Positions 7,329-16,576 are shown, counted from the stretch's first letter. The stretch is DNA of 64,000 nt from CAWJPY01 sp963844865 (GCA_963844865.1 CAWJPY010000013.1:124001-188000); one strand, 5' to 3'. Notes: generated by a model not told the origin, from the letters alone. Program-made: numbers and translations.

Positions 7329-7718
7329 CTACTCCTTCTTGGCCTTGAGCAGCGAAGCGATGGTGGAGCGGAGCTTGCCGAAGTCCGGCGGCTTGGTCAT
7401 GAAGGCGTCGGCGTCCACCCAGGTCTGCTCGAGGCGGGACCGCACCTCGAAGGTGCGCTCCACCCCGGTGAGGATGAGGATCGGGATGTGGGCGGTCTTG
7501 TCGCCCTTCTTGAGCATCGCCGCCAGGTCGTAGCCCTCGGAGAGATAGCTCATCATGACGTCCAGGATGATGAGGTCGGGCGTGCGCTCGGCGATGCTGG
7601 CCACGGCGCTCTCGCCGCTGTAGGCGGTGCGGACCTCGTAGTCCGCCGCCAGCACCGCCTTGAGCGCGTCCACGAAGACCGCGTCGTCGTCGACCAGCAG
7701 GATGGTGGGCCGTTCCAT
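7329..7718 (-). CDS. Single-domain response regulator (receiver domain)
   Basis: A 129-residue CheY-like receiver domain with no output domain. The acidic pocket is in ILLVDDDAVF (residues 6-15), the phosphoacceptor Asp in LIILDVMMSY near residue 54, the Thr in ILILTGVE near 86, and the Lys in AFMTKPPDF near 108. I start at the ATG at 7718 because GGGGGGAG lies just upstream; longer versions run into non-coding sequence. TATACT on the minus strand at 7746-7751 is a good -10 box. There is no sensor kinase nearby, so the partner is unknown. Confidence 0.88.
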   Translation of the reverse strand: MERPTILLVDDDAVFVDALKAVLAADYEVRTAYSGESAVASIAERTPDLIILDVMMSYLSEGYDLAAMLKKGDKTAHIPILILTGVERTFEVRSRLEQTWVDADAFMTKPPDFGKLRSTIASLLKAKKE

Positions 7719-7844
7719 CGCTCCCCCCAGGCAGTGGATGCCGCCAGTATAGCCCCGCAACTGCTGCGTCCGGATGCGAGCTCCCGAGTCCGCGTCCAAC
7801 TCCGTGTCCAAAACGGCGAAGGGGGGTCACAGCGGCCGCGGCGG

Positions 7845-8930
7845 CTACTGCGCGAGCTGCCTCGGTTGGACGGCCTGCTGCCACCTCCCCGCCAGCACCC
7901 TCGCCCCGCGGGCGCGGACGCGCACGTGGACCTCGAACAGCCCGCTCAGCTCGACGGACGGCACGACCACCAGCTCGTAATGACCGGAGAGGACCTGAGC
8001 GAGGTGGATCATGGCGACGTCGGGGAACCTGTTGGTCTTCAGGTACAGGCCGCCGGTGTCCTCGGCGAACTGCCGCATGCCCAGCTCGAGAGAGTGGGCG
8101 TCGGCGTCGGTGAGGTCGACGGAGAACACCTGTGCATGGGCGCGCGCGAGGGCGTCGCAGGCGCGTCCATAGTCCGGTCCCAGGTGGACGACTCCGGTGC
8201 GGCCGTCGTACCGCCCCGCCCCCCAGCCGAAGTAGAGGACCTCTTTCGCGCCTGGAAGCTCGGCCAGGGCCTCTCCGAGCACCTCGAGGGCGGCCTCGAT
8301 GCTGGCTGCGCGTCGCATCCGCTCGGGGTCGAGGTGGCGTACCAGGGACGGCTCGTCGGCCGCAGGGACGACGCCGTGATCGGCCAGGACGCCGCGCACG
8401 TGGAGCCCGGCGGCCGCGGCCCGGTGATCGTCGGTGAAGTCGCAGTGCAGCCTCAGGTGGGAGTCGAACACCGCCACTGCCACCCGGACTCCCGGGCCGA
8501 ACGCACGCACCAGCTTGGCCGCGCGCTGGTCGATCCGCATCAAGCCGGTGATGCGGGAGCGGTGGAAGTCGGTCTGGAAGAGCAACACCACCAGCCGGGG
8601 ACCTGGCGGTGGCGGCGCCTCGGATTGGGGAGACGTCCTCTCCGATGGCGCCCTCCCTCCGCGAGGCGATCGGTCGGGGATGATGGCGCCTTCCCGGATC
8701 CACTCGGCGGCCTCGACCTCGACCGGGCGGCCGTCGATGGTGACCTCGAAGTCGGAAGGATCGAGGCCCACGATCGGCTGGCCGGACGCCTCGACGACCC
8801 GTACCCGGACGAGGACCCGGTTGACCTCGATCTCGCCGTGGAAGCGCTGCGGCGGCGCGTCCGCCCCGGAGGCGAGCACGGCGCCCAGCGCCCAGCTCAA
8901 AGCGACGCTGCGTGCGATCCGGCCGTTCAT
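7845..8930 (-). CDS. Secreted VWFA-domain protein
   Basis: A 361-residue protein starting with a probable signal peptide (ALSWALGAVLASGADA). Residues about 30-75 (EIEVNRVLVRVRVVEASGQPIVGL...DFEVTIDG) form the short lead-in typical of the acidobacterial VWFA-related family, and the VWA-like fold follows from RLVVLLFQTDFHRS at about 113. The classical DxSxS metal site is degenerate here (QTDFHRS). TATAAC at 8945-8950 (minus strand) and a GGGGAGAG ribosome site support the start. The function is unknown; proteins of this type are assumed to mediate extracytoplasmic binding. It supports an Acidobacteriota assignment. Confidence 0.8.
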   Translation of the reverse strand: MNGRIARSVALSWALGAVLASGADAPPQRFHGEIEVNRVLVRVRVVEASGQPIVGLDPSDFEVTIDGRPVEVEAAEWIREGAIIPDRSPRGGRAPSERTSPQSEAPPPPGPRLVVLLFQTDFHRSRITGLMRIDQRAAKLVRAFGPGVRVAVAVFDSHLRLHCDFTDDHRAAAAGLHVRGVLADHGVVPAADEPSLVRHLDPERMRRAASIEAALEVLGEALAELPGAKEVLYFGWGAGRYDGRTGVVHLGPDYGRACDALARAHAQVFSVDLTDADAHSLELGMRQFAEDTGGLYLKTNRFPDVAMIHLAQVLSGHYELVVVPSVELSGLFEVHVRVRARGARVLAGRWQQAVQPRQLAQ

Positions 8931-9159
8931 CCTGATCTCTCCCCGTTATACCGCGATCCGGAGTGACGCCCTGGTTCTGAGCAACATCGGTGCCAGCGGC
9001 GAGCCGAGAGATCGGCCGCGGCGGAGGCGACCACCGTCCTCTCGGCGCCGACAGCGATCTCCCGGGAGGACTCCGGGCAATGGGTCCTACCGCCCGTGCT
9101 AGGCTGACGGCGCCTGCGATGATGCCCGCCGAGGGACCTCTCCGCGGAGCCTGGGCTCC

Positions 9160-10539
9160 ATGAAGACGGGCCGCCGAGCCTGGATGCCGCGCGTCGGCTG
9201 GGTGGTGGTGCTCGTCCTGCTCGCGTTCTTCGTCTGGGGGCTCGAGCGGCGCGCCCGGCTCGCGGCCGGCGGCGAGCAGGCGGTGCGGATGCTCTTCGTG
9301 CCGTCGGTGGAGCAGGGCACCCTGGTGCGCCGCGGGGACGAGCTGGCGCGCTTCATCCGCGCCGACTGCGGGCTCACCCTGAGCTCCCGGGTGCCCACCT
9401 CCTACGCCGCGGTGGTGCAGGCCCTGGGCACCGGTCAGGCCGACGTGGCCTGGGTGCCGGTGTTCGCCTACGTGCTCGCCCACGCCCGCTCCGGCGTCGA
9501 GGCCAGGCTCCAGGTGGTGCGCTCGGTGGAGCGCACCGCCATCGTGGTGGCGCGCTCCTCGGCGGGCGAGCCGGAGAACCTTGCCGGCATGGCTGGACGC
9601 CGGGTGGCGGTGCCGGTGGACCTGCCCGCCGCCCTGCGCACGATGATCGTGGAGGCCCTGGACCGGCAGGCGCCGGGCTGGACGGAGGTCCGTGCCGGCA
9701 CCGACAAGGCGGCCGTGCTCGCCCTCGTCGAGCGCCAGGTGGACGGGGCGGCCAGTAGCCATGTGGTGTCGGGGCCCGAGGACCTGGTGGGAGACGGCCG
9801 CAAGGAGCTGGAGTACGACCGGCCCGGCACATTGCGCGACACCCGGGTGGTGTTCGAGACGCCGGGGGCGGCCAGCGAGCCGAGCACGGTCTACTACGGG
9901 GGCATCTTCACCCGCACCGACTCGGGCATCCGGCGCCTGGCGGACCTGTCCGGGCGCAGCTTCGCCTTCTCCGACGAGACGTCCACGTCGGGCCACATCT
10001 TCCCTCGGGTGCTCCTCGGGCGCGCCGGCGTCACCCTGGGCCACGTGCTCTTCGCCGGCGGCCACCCCAACGTGATCCAGGCGGTGCGGGAGGGCAAGGT
10101 GGCGGCGGGGGCAGCCTTCTACTCGCCGCCGTCGGAGGAGAACGTCCGGGACGGCACCATGGTGGCGGACGCGCGCATGATCCTCATCAAGAACATGCCG
10201 ACCCAGGAGGAGCGCCGGCGCTTCCTCGAGCAGGTGCGCATCATCGCCCTGACGGACCCCATCCCCAACGACGTCTGCTGCGTCCGGCGGGGGTTTCCAG
10301 AGGCGGTGTGGGAGCGCTTCGCGAGCTCGCTGCAGCGCTTCCTGGCCACCCCCGACGGCCAGTCGGCCTTCTACGACCTGGTGGCCGGGGTGGCGGCGGC
10401 GCCCACCACGGACGCCGCCTTCGACCCCTTCCGGGCCGCACTCCGGGAGAGCGGGGTGACGGCGTCCCGCCTCCTCGACGCCGCGGAGGCCGGGCTGCGG
10501 AGGAAACGTCAGCAGGAGGGTGGGGGAGGCGACCGGTGA
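9160..10539 (+). CDS. phnD: PhnD-like phosphate/phosphonate-binding protein
   Basis: A 459-residue binding protein of the PhnD family. After one N-terminal membrane segment (residues about 12-30), two PhnD-type lobes follow, recognisable from YAAVVQALGTGQADVAWVPV and from the typical SFAFSDETSTSGHIFPRVLL segment. It is longer than classical PhnD because of extra sequence between the lobes. The N-terminal segment lacks a clear cleavage site, so it may be membrane-anchored. It is the first gene of phnD-phnC-phnE; its stop overlaps the phnC start (GTGA). The ligand could be phosphonate, phosphite or phosphate; no C-P lyase gene is present here. Confidence 0.85.
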   Translation: MKTGRRAWMPRVGWVVVLVLLAFFVWGLERRARLAAGGEQAVRMLFVPSVEQGTLVRRGDELARFIRADCGLTLSSRVPTSYAAVVQALGTGQADVAWVPVFAYVLAHARSGVEARLQVVRSVERTAIVVARSSAGEPENLAGMAGRRVAVPVDLPAALRTMIVEALDRQAPGWTEVRAGTDKAAVLALVERQVDGAASSHVVSGPEDLVGDGRKELEYDRPGTLRDTRVVFETPGAASEPSTVYYGGIFTRTDSGIRRLADLSGRSFAFSDETSTSGHIFPRVLLGRAGVTLGHVLFAGGHPNVIQAVREGKVAAGAAFYSPPSEENVRDGTMVADARMILIKNMPTQEERRRFLEQVRIIALTDPIPNDVCCVRRGFPEAVWERFASSLQRFLATPDGQSAFYDLVAGVAAAPTTDAAFDPFRAALRESGVTASRLLDAAEAGLRRKRQQEGGGGDR

Positions 10540-11315
10540 GCAGCGCCGCCGCGGTCCGCATCGAGGGCCTGGGCATGGTCTACCCCGGGGGTCCGCAGGC
10601 GCTGGCGGACGTGTCGCTCGAGGTGCGGGAGGGGGAGTTCCTCGCCGTCCTCGGCCTGTCCGGCTCGGGCAAGTCGACGCTGCTGCGCTGCATCAACCGC
10701 CTCGTCACGCCCACCGAAGGACGGGTGTGGATCCGCGGGCAGGAGATCACCGCCCTGGAGGGGGCCGCCCTGCGCCGGACCCGACGGCAGGTGGCCATGA
10801 TCTTCCAGCAGTTCAACCTGGTGAAGCGGCACAGCGTGCTGGCCAACGTGCTCGCCGGTTCCCTGGGCCGCGCGCCCCTGCTGTCCAGCCTGCTGCTGTC
10901 ATTCTCCGCCGAGGAACGACGCCGGGCCCTGGCCTGCCTGGATCGGGTGGGCCTGGCGGAGCGGGCGGGAAGCCGCGCCGACGCCCTGTCCGGGGGCCAG
11001 CAGCAGCGGGTGGCGATCGCCCGCGCGCTCATGCAGGAGCCGCTCCTGATCCTGGCCGACGAGCCCGTGGCCTCCCTGGACCCGGCCCTGCGCCACTCGG
11101 TCATGCGCCACATCGAAGCCCTCAACCGGGAGGAGGGGCTGACCGTCCTGTGCTCCCTGCACGACGTGGACCTCGTGCGCCGCTACGCGACCCGGCTGGT
11201 AGCCCTGCGCGACGGCCGTCTGGTGTGGGAGGGGCGGCCGGAGGAGTTCGACCGCACGACCTTCCGGACCATCTACGGCGAGGAGGCGGAGCCCACCGCG
11301 GGCTCCGGGCTGTGA
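10536..11315 (+). CDS. phnC: PhnC-type ABC importer ATPase
   Basis: A 259-residue ATPase of the phosphonate importer family. Walker A GLSGSGKST, Q-loop MIFQQFNLVKRHSVLANVLAG (the FQQFNLV-R form is characteristic of PhnC), signature LSGGQQQR, Walker B LILADEPVASLDP and H-loop CSLHDV are all present. The GTG at 10536 overlaps the phnD stop and follows an AGGAGGG ribosome site. Its stop overlaps the phnE ATG (TGATG). It energises uptake together with PhnD and PhnE. Confidence 0.92.
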   Translation: MSSAAAVRIEGLGMVYPGGPQALADVSLEVREGEFLAVLGLSGSGKSTLLRCINRLVTPTEGRVWIRGQEITALEGAALRRTRRQVAMIFQQFNLVKRHSVLANVLAGSLGRAPLLSSLLLSFSAEERRRALACLDRVGLAERAGSRADALSGGQQQRVAIARALMQEPLLILADEPVASLDPALRHSVMRHIEALNREEGLTVLCSLHDVDLVRRYATRLVALRDGRLVWEGRPEEFDRTTFRTIYGEEAEPTAGSGL

Positions 11316-12409
11316 TGGCAGCACCCGCCACCCCCGCGCCCGCCACGGCCCGCACCCGCCGGGGCCTGGACTTCCTCAAGGGGCTGGGAGTGGACTGGGC
11401 GCTGCTGGCTCTCGCCGCGCTCATGGTGGAGTTCCTGCTCCTGGCCTTCTCCGGCCGCCGCGGTCCCACCGGCCTGCTGCTCACCGCCGAGGAGATCCTG
11501 GACCTGCTGCACTACGGCTGGGCGGTTGCGACCGGCCTCGTCCTGGCCGTCCTGTGGGGCGTCTCCGGGGACCTGGTGGGCGCCTCTCCCGGGCAGGCGC
11601 TGGCCGGGCGGGCGCCGCAGTGGGAGCGGGGCCTGCCCTGGTCGCGGACCCCGCGGGGCTGGTTCGCCCTGGTGCTCGCCGAGCTCACCCTGTTCACGGG
11701 CTGGCTGATCACGGAGCTCGACCTGGTGGCCTTCCTGACCCGGGCCGGCAAGGCGGCCAACATCCTGCGCGGCCTCGCCCACCCCTCGGCGACCGTCCTC
11801 CACGAGGGCCTGATCCTGCTCGTGCAGACGGTGTTCCTGGCGTTCATGGCCACGGCCTTCGCCATCCCGGTGGCGTTCGTGCTCGCCTTCCCCTCGGCCC
11901 GCAACCTGACCCGGGGCAGCGCCGTGGGGCGCCTCGTGTACACGGTCTCGCGCACGGTCATGAACTTCGTGCGCGCGGTGGAGCCCCTGGTGTGGGCCCT
12001 GATCTTCATCTCCTGGGTGGGCATCGGTCCGTTCGCCGGGGTGCTGGCCCTGTGGGTGCACTCGGTGGCCGCGCTCACCAAGCTCTACTCGGAGCAGATC
12101 GAGTCCATCGACCCGGGGCCCGTGGACGCCATCACCGCCACCGGCGCGAGCACCCTGCAGGTTCTGCGGTACGGGGTGGTGCCCCAGGTCATCCCGCCGT
12201 TCCTGAGCTTCACCATCTATCGCTGGGACATCAACGTGCGCATGTCCACCATCATCGGCTTCGTGGGCGGCGGCGGTATCGGCTACATCCTCAAGCCGCG
12301 GGTGGACCTGGGGGAGTGGGGCGAGGTGGGCACCCTGGTCCTGCTCATCGCCGCCACCGTCTGGCTCATGGACATCCTCAGCGCCAAGATCCGCGAGCGC
12401 ATCGTGTAG
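11315..12409 (+). CDS. phnE: PhnE-type ABC importer permease
   Basis: A 364-residue integral membrane protein, the permease for the PhnD/PhnC importer. There are about six transmembrane segments, and the binding-protein-dependent transport signature appears as the DAITATGASTLQVLRYGVVP segment near residues 266-285, which docks to the ATPase. The C-terminal VGGGGIGYILKPRVDL is PhnE-like. Two extra N-terminal membrane segments (about residues 28-46 and 65-83) make it longer than the usual 260-residue PhnE. The ATG overlaps the phnC stop. Confidence 0.9.
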   Translation: MAAPATPAPATARTRRGLDFLKGLGVDWALLALAALMVEFLLLAFSGRRGPTGLLLTAEEILDLLHYGWAVATGLVLAVLWGVSGDLVGASPGQALAGRAPQWERGLPWSRTPRGWFALVLAELTLFTGWLITELDLVAFLTRAGKAANILRGLAHPSATVLHEGLILLVQTVFLAFMATAFAIPVAFVLAFPSARNLTRGSAVGRLVYTVSRTVMNFVRAVEPLVWALIFISWVGIGPFAGVLALWVHSVAALTKLYSEQIESIDPGPVDAITATGASTLQVLRYGVVPQVIPPFLSFTIYRWDINVRMSTIIGFVGGGGIGYILKPRVDLGEWGEVGTLVLLIAATVWLMDILSAKIRERIV

Positions 12410-13184
12410 CTTCCTACACCTGACATGCTCCGAATGCGTGAGGCAAACCCGAGACCCTGTCCCCGCCCCGGCCCGTTCCGAGAAGAGTAAGGAGTTAGAA
12501 GTCAGCAGTTAGAAGTTGGGAGTTGGTCACTGACGGGTGGAGAGCTCCGAAGAGGTGAGGTGGTACTTCCCCGAGATCGATGTCGCAGCGGCAGGAGCAG
12601 CGACGGTGAGCAGGGACAGCGGCAGCAATCGGCGACCGCGGCAGAGAGCACCGTCAGCGATCAGGGATCAGCCCACAGCGATCAGCGATCTGGCGCAGCA
12701 TGTGGCGTATCCCGGAGCGGTGGGACCTTCCTTCTTGGGGTTGGACCGCGGAGGCCAAGGGGATCGGGGGAAATCGCGGGTGGGTGGCGCGGAGCCGCGC
12801 CATTTCGGAATCGCAGATTCCGAAATGGGCCGCAAAATGGAATCGGCCTCGGATCTTCACGACTCCCGATAATTCACCCGTTCGCTGTCATGGTGAGCGA
12901 GGAGCTCACCGTCTGCGGCGAGCGACAAGTCGAACCATCCCCCGAAGGCCCGTGGGACGTCTGCCAGCCACGAGTCTGGTTCTCTCGGGGGATCCTTCAG
13001 CCGCACTCGGCGGACCGAGCGCCGGCTTCAGGATGACCGCCAACCGGGTCGGCCGACCGTCTCCGCGTGGCGCCAGGTCGTCTCATGAGACGCCGCCGCG
13101 ACGGGACGTGACGATACTCAGCAGCCCACGGACTGCTGCTGTCCGCGCAACCTGCCGCTGGTTGCCGATCGCGGTGTCCGCGGT
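12410..13184. repeat. Intergenic repeat island between convergent genes
   Basis: No gene is supported in these 775 bases. In order they hold a GTTAGAAGT-type simple repeat (about 12490-12525), a CAGCGGCAG low-complexity island (about 12585-12690), a perfect 13-bp palindrome (12800-12828), and one copy of the TCATCCTGAGCGAG-type element in inverted orientation (about 12889-13125). Confidence 0.6.
12800..12828. repeat. Perfect 13-bp inverted repeat with 3-nt loop
   Basis: CCATTTCGGAATC at 12800-12812, loop GCA, then GATTCCGAAATGG at 12816-12828. It lies between the 3' ends of phnE and the OmpA gene. There is no U-run on either strand, so it is not a standard intrinsic terminator, and it is AT-richer than its surroundings. 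Confidence 0.7.
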
Positions 13185-14639
13185 CTACTGCGTGGCGGGA
13201 GGTGCGGCCTCCTGGATCTGCCCCTCGGCGACCACGATCTCGACCCGGCGGTTCTTCTTCCGTCCTTCGGCGGTGGCGTTGTCGGCCAGTGGTCGGGTCC
13301 AGCCGTAGCCCACGGCGGTCAGGCGGCTGGGCTCCACCCCCTGCTGAGTGACGAAGTCGACCACCGACTGCGCCCGCGCCTCCGAGAGCTTCTGGTTGTG
13401 CTCCATCGTGCCGGTGGAGTCGGTGTGGCCCTCGACCCGCAGGTTGAGCTCGGGCATGACCAGGAGGATGCCAGAGAGCTTGGCCAGGGCGACCTTGGCC
13501 TCGCTCTTCAGCGTCGCCTGGTTGACGTCGAACAGGATGTCGGGGAGGTTGACGATGTAGCCGCGTGCGGACGACTGAGTGCTGGCGACCTTGGAGAGGG
13601 CTTCCTCGAGTCGGCTCCTGAGGCCGAGCTTCTCCTGCCGCATGGCCTCCAGGTCGGCCGCCAGGGACGCCTTCTCGGCCCGCATCGCGGCCAGGCTCTG
13701 GCTCATCTGAGCCCGCTGCCGCGCGAGCTCGGCCATGGCGGTCTCCGCCGCCTCCTGGGCCGTTCTGGCCTCGGCCTGGGCCTGAACGGCCTCGGCCTGG
13801 GCCTGGCTGGCATCGGAGCTGAGCTGGTCGAGCTTGGCTTTGCGCGCCGCCGCCTCCTCGGCGGCCTTGCGCTCGGCCAGGATGCTGGTGCTGGTGCGGA
13901 TCGCCTCGTTGCTCGCCTGGATGGACCGCCGCGCGAAGTCGAAGGTGTTCTTGGACCTCGGGTTCTTGCTGGCGTAGTTGTTGGCCTGGTTGAGGGCTAC
14001 GGTGGCGTCCGCGAAGAACTTCCCCGCCAGCTCCGCGGCCCCGAGGCGCTCGGCCAGCTCGTGCGCCTTGCGCGCCTGCAGCAGCTCGGGCGGGATCGAG
14101 CTGTCGTACGCGACCATGGCGATGCTGTCGAGACCGTGGGCGGGAGCCGGGTCGAACGCCGAGTAGGTGAACCGGGACGAGGGTGCCTTCTTGTCGGTGC
14201 TCGCGGCCGAGGTCCACACGACGAGCGACGAGGGGCGTTGGACCAGGGAGTAGGGCTCAGCTGTGACCAGGAGCGCGAACGCCTTCTGGGCGGTCGACAT
14301 CGTCACCTCGTCCTTGACGTCCCGCACCACCAGCTCGCCCAGGTTCTCGGCGACCCCGTCGCGGCTCACCGCCCACACCACGTAGCAGGTGACGTCGCCG
14401 GCGAAGAGCACGGCGGGCTTCATGTCCCGGTACTTGATGGTGATCGCGGCCTGCCCGTTCTCGTAGCGGACGTTGGCCCCGATCTCGGCTGCCGGAGCGG
14501 CCCCGGTGCCCTTGAAGCCCAGCTTCACGTTTCGCTTCTCGGGGTACTGCACCGCGTTCAGGTCGACGGTCATCGCCGAGGCCACCGTTGCCAGGGTCAG
14601 GCAGGCCAGCGACGTCACGTACATCACGCGTGTCTTCAT
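13185..14639 (-). CDS. OmpA-family outer-membrane/peptidoglycan-associated protein
   Basis: A 484-residue exported protein. A signal peptide (MYVTSLACLTLATVASA) is followed by an N-terminal beta-rich region of unknown fold (about 25-190), an alanine-rich helical coiled-coil region (about 250-340), and a C-terminal OmpA domain (about 355-475). The OmpA domain shows LNLRVEGHTDSTGTMEHNQ, where the conserved Asp contacts peptidoglycan, and KNRRVEIVV. GAAAGGAGA precedes the ATG. It probably tethers the envelope to peptidoglycan. No porin barrel is visible in the N-terminal half. Confidence 0.88.
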   Translation of the reverse strand: MKTRVMYVTSLACLTLATVASAMTVDLNAVQYPEKRNVKLGFKGTGAAPAAEIGANVRYENGQAAITIKYRDMKPAVLFAGDVTCYVVWAVSRDGVAENLGELVVRDVKDEVTMSTAQKAFALLVTAEPYSLVQRPSSLVVWTSAASTDKKAPSSRFTYSAFDPAPAHGLDSIAMVAYDSSIPPELLQARKAHELAERLGAAELAGKFFADATVALNQANNYASKNPRSKNTFDFARRSIQASNEAIRTSTSILAERKAAEEAAARKAKLDQLSSDASQAQAEAVQAQAEARTAQEAAETAMAELARQRAQMSQSLAAMRAEKASLAADLEAMRQEKLGLRSRLEEALSKVASTQSSARGYIVNLPDILFDVNQATLKSEAKVALAKLSGILLVMPELNLRVEGHTDSTGTMEHNQKLSEARAQSVVDFVTQQGVEPSRLTAVGYGWTRPLADNATAEGRKKNRRVEIVVAEGQIQEAAPPATQ

Positions 14640-14746
14640 GGCGGTCTCCTTTCCGTGGTCACGCCGCTGTGTGCTCGCCGAGAGTCGAGCGGCCGACCAG
14701 CCGGAAGTCCTCTTCTAATGCATCGCCGAGGATATCAGCTTTGCTG

Positions 14747-15088
14747 TCAATCGCGGGCGAAGGTGCCGATGAAGAAGGACACCAGGCTCACCACCAGGGC
14801 GCCGAGGATGGCGGAGCCGAGGCCCGCGACGGCGAAGCCGGGCACCAGCAGGGCCGCGAGGCCGAAGGCGAAGCCGTTCACCACCAGGTAGAAGAGGCCC
14901 AGGGTGAGGATGGTGATGGGCAGCGTCAGCAGGGTGAAGATGGGCCGGATGACGGCGTTGACGAAGCCGAGGACCAGGGCCGCCAGGGCCAGGGTGAGCC
15001 AACCGGTGATGGTGACGCCGGGCAGGATGGCCGCCGCCACCCAGAGCGCGATGCCGGTCACGAGCCAGTGGATCAGGAAGCGTCCCAT
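14747..15088 (-). CDS. Four-TM phage-holin-like membrane protein (PF04020 type)
   Basis: A 113-residue protein made almost wholly of four hydrophobic helices, matching the widespread 'phage holin family 4-TMS' group. The N-terminal MGRFLIHWLVTGIALWVAAAI and the FVNAVIRPIFTLLTLPIT loop are typical. It is chromosomal and not surrounded by phage genes, so holin function is doubtful. GGGAGG lies upstream of the ATG at 15088. It follows the DUF1684 lipoprotein gene by only 14 bases, so the two are likely co-transcribed. Confidence 0.85.
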   Translation of the reverse strand: MGRFLIHWLVTGIALWVAAAILPGVTITGWLTLALAALVLGFVNAVIRPIFTLLTLPITILTLGLFYLVVNGFAFGLAALLVPGFAVAGLGSAILGALVVSLVSFFIGTFARD

Positions 15089-15102
15089 TCGCGAACCTCC
15101 CC

Positions 15103-16008
15103 TCAGTGGTGGCCCCCCTCGTGCTTCTCGCCCGCCTGGACGGCCACGTCCAGGGTGTTCTCCTGGGTCGGCAGTGGGCAGGTGGCGTAGGGCGTGAAGG
15201 CGCAGGGCGGGTTGTACGCGCGGTTGAAGTCGAGCAGCGTCATCTTGTCGGGGCCGGGCACCGGTGCGGACAGGAAACGGCCGCCGCCGTATGTGGTGTC
15301 ACCCGAGGTGGCGTCCCGGAAGACGATGAACAGCTCCTCGGCGTCGGGGGACTCCTGGTAGGGCTCCAGGCTCAGGCTCTTGCCCTTCAAGGTGAAGTGG
15401 AGGAGGCCCGGGGCGAGCATGGTGGCCGGGGTGCCGATGGCGGTGGGTACCTGCACCTCGCGGGGAGCGTCATAGGGCTCGAAGATCGCCGTGACGCGGT
15501 AGCTGGGGTCGATGGGGAAGTACTGGATGCCCTTGAAATCCCGGCGGGCCGGAGCCTCGGGGTCCTTGACCCTTACCCCCAGCCGGTCGCCCCGGGCGAT
15601 CACGTAGAAGCTGAGCCGCCCCAGGGCGAGCACGTCGGGATGGCCGTCGAGGTCGGTGGCCAGGGCCGCCTCCGCGGCGGGCTGACCGTTGACGGTGAGG
15701 CCCGCGTCCGGGGCTGGGTGCAGGGTGACCGTGCCGTCGGCGGCGACGTCCAGGGTGCCGGCGACGGGAGGCACGCCGGGCGCCGACAGCACAACGGCGT
15801 TGTCGGGGGCCGAGCCGAAGGGGTTCGGTCCCGGCTGGAGCCAGTCCAGGCCCACCAGGGTCAGCCACCCGTCCTCGGCGGTGAGGCGTTCGAGGCGCTG
15901 GGATCGCCACTGCTCGATCTCGCCCCGGTAGGCGGGATCAGGCTTCGGGGAATGCGCGGCGCAGGCTGCCAGGGCAAGAACGGCGAACGCGATGAGCGAA
16001 CGTTTCAT
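15103..16008 (-). CDS. DUF1684 family lipoprotein
   Basis: A 301-residue protein with a lipoprotein signal (IAFAVLALAAC, lipid-modified Cys at about residue 16). The mature part matches DUF1684: EDGWLTLVGLDWLQPGPNPFG near residues 40-60, then YFPIDPSYRV and the C-terminal LDFNRAYNPPCAFTPYATCPLP with its conserved cysteines. The function is unknown. The ATG at 16008 is supported by TACAAC at 16015-16020 (minus strand) ending exactly six bases before it, suggesting a leaderless transcript; no Shine-Dalgarno is present. Confidence 0.83.
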   Translation of the reverse strand: MKRSLIAFAVLALAACAAHSPKPDPAYRGEIEQWRSQRLERLTAEDGWLTLVGLDWLQPGPNPFGSAPDNAVVLSAPGVPPVAGTLDVAADGTVTLHPAPDAGLTVNGQPAAEAALATDLDGHPDVLALGRLSFYVIARGDRLGVRVKDPEAPARRDFKGIQYFPIDPSYRVTAIFEPYDAPREVQVPTAIGTPATMLAPGLLHFTLKGKSLSLEPYQESPDAEELFIVFRDATSGDTTYGGGRFLSAPVPGPDKMTLLDFNRAYNPPCAFTPYATCPLPTQENTLDVAVQAGEKHEGGHH

Positions 16009-16014
16009 TCGCTT

Positions 16015-16020
16015 GTTGTA
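16015..16020 (-). promoter_or_regulatory. -10 box (TACAAC) for a leaderless start
   Basis: TACAAC on the minus strand ends six bases before the DUF1684 ATG at 16008. The same distance is seen at 4105, 25650, 42885 and 55556. Confidence 0.5.
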
Positions 16021-16079
16021 CCACAGCTTCGCGATGTCGTGATGAGCATCGTTACGCCCCACGCGGCGGCGCCACATGG

Positions 16080-16560
16080 CATGACACGCAGTCGCGCTGA
16101 GACAGTGGGTCGCTCGAGCAGTGTGTCATCCTGAGGCCGCCACTCGGTCCGCCCAGTGCGGCCGAAGGATCCCCTGCCAGCACCACTACCGTGCCCATGC
16201 TTCGCCCCACGGGCCGTCGGGGGGCCCTACGACTCGCGGCCGAGGGCCGCTCGCTCCCAACGGCACACCCTTGTTCTGTCATGGTGAGCGAGGAGCTCGC
16301 CGTCGGCGGCGAGCGACGAGTCGAACCATCCCCCGAAGGCCCGTGGGGCGCCTCCCAGCCACGACGCTGGTGCTCTCGGGGGATCCTTCGACTCCCTCCG
16401 GAGGACCTCCGCTCGCTCAGGATGACACCGAGGCGGGTCGGCCCACCGTCTCTCAACGGCTCCGCGTCATGCCATGTGACACCGCCCCGAAGGAGCGTAT
16501 CGATGCTCAGGATGACAGCAGGTCGGGGCGCCCCCGCCGTCTCACGTTCCACGCCTCACG
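16080..16560. repeat. TCATCCTGAGCGAG-type repeat element
   Basis: An inverted pair of the family: a half-element beginning TGTCATCCTGAGGCCGCC near 16129, and a better preserved half from about 16277 (CTGTCATGGTGAGCGAGGAG) that meets its complementary partner ending CTCAGGATGACA near 16428. Simple CACGTCTGACGTCTCACG repeats close the region next to lpdA. No gene is supported between the DUF1684 gene and lpdA. Confidence 0.7.
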
Positions 16561-16576
16561 TCTGACGTCTCACGTC

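Noticed and set aside
7216..7533. Plus-strand frame starting in the 13-bp tandem repeat
   Set aside because: Its first half only translates the repeat (PPITAADHCRRSL units) and its second half is antisense to the response regulator.
14747..15088. Prophage lysis gene
   Set aside because: The protein is holin-like only in topology; no phage structural, endolysin or integrase gene is nearby.
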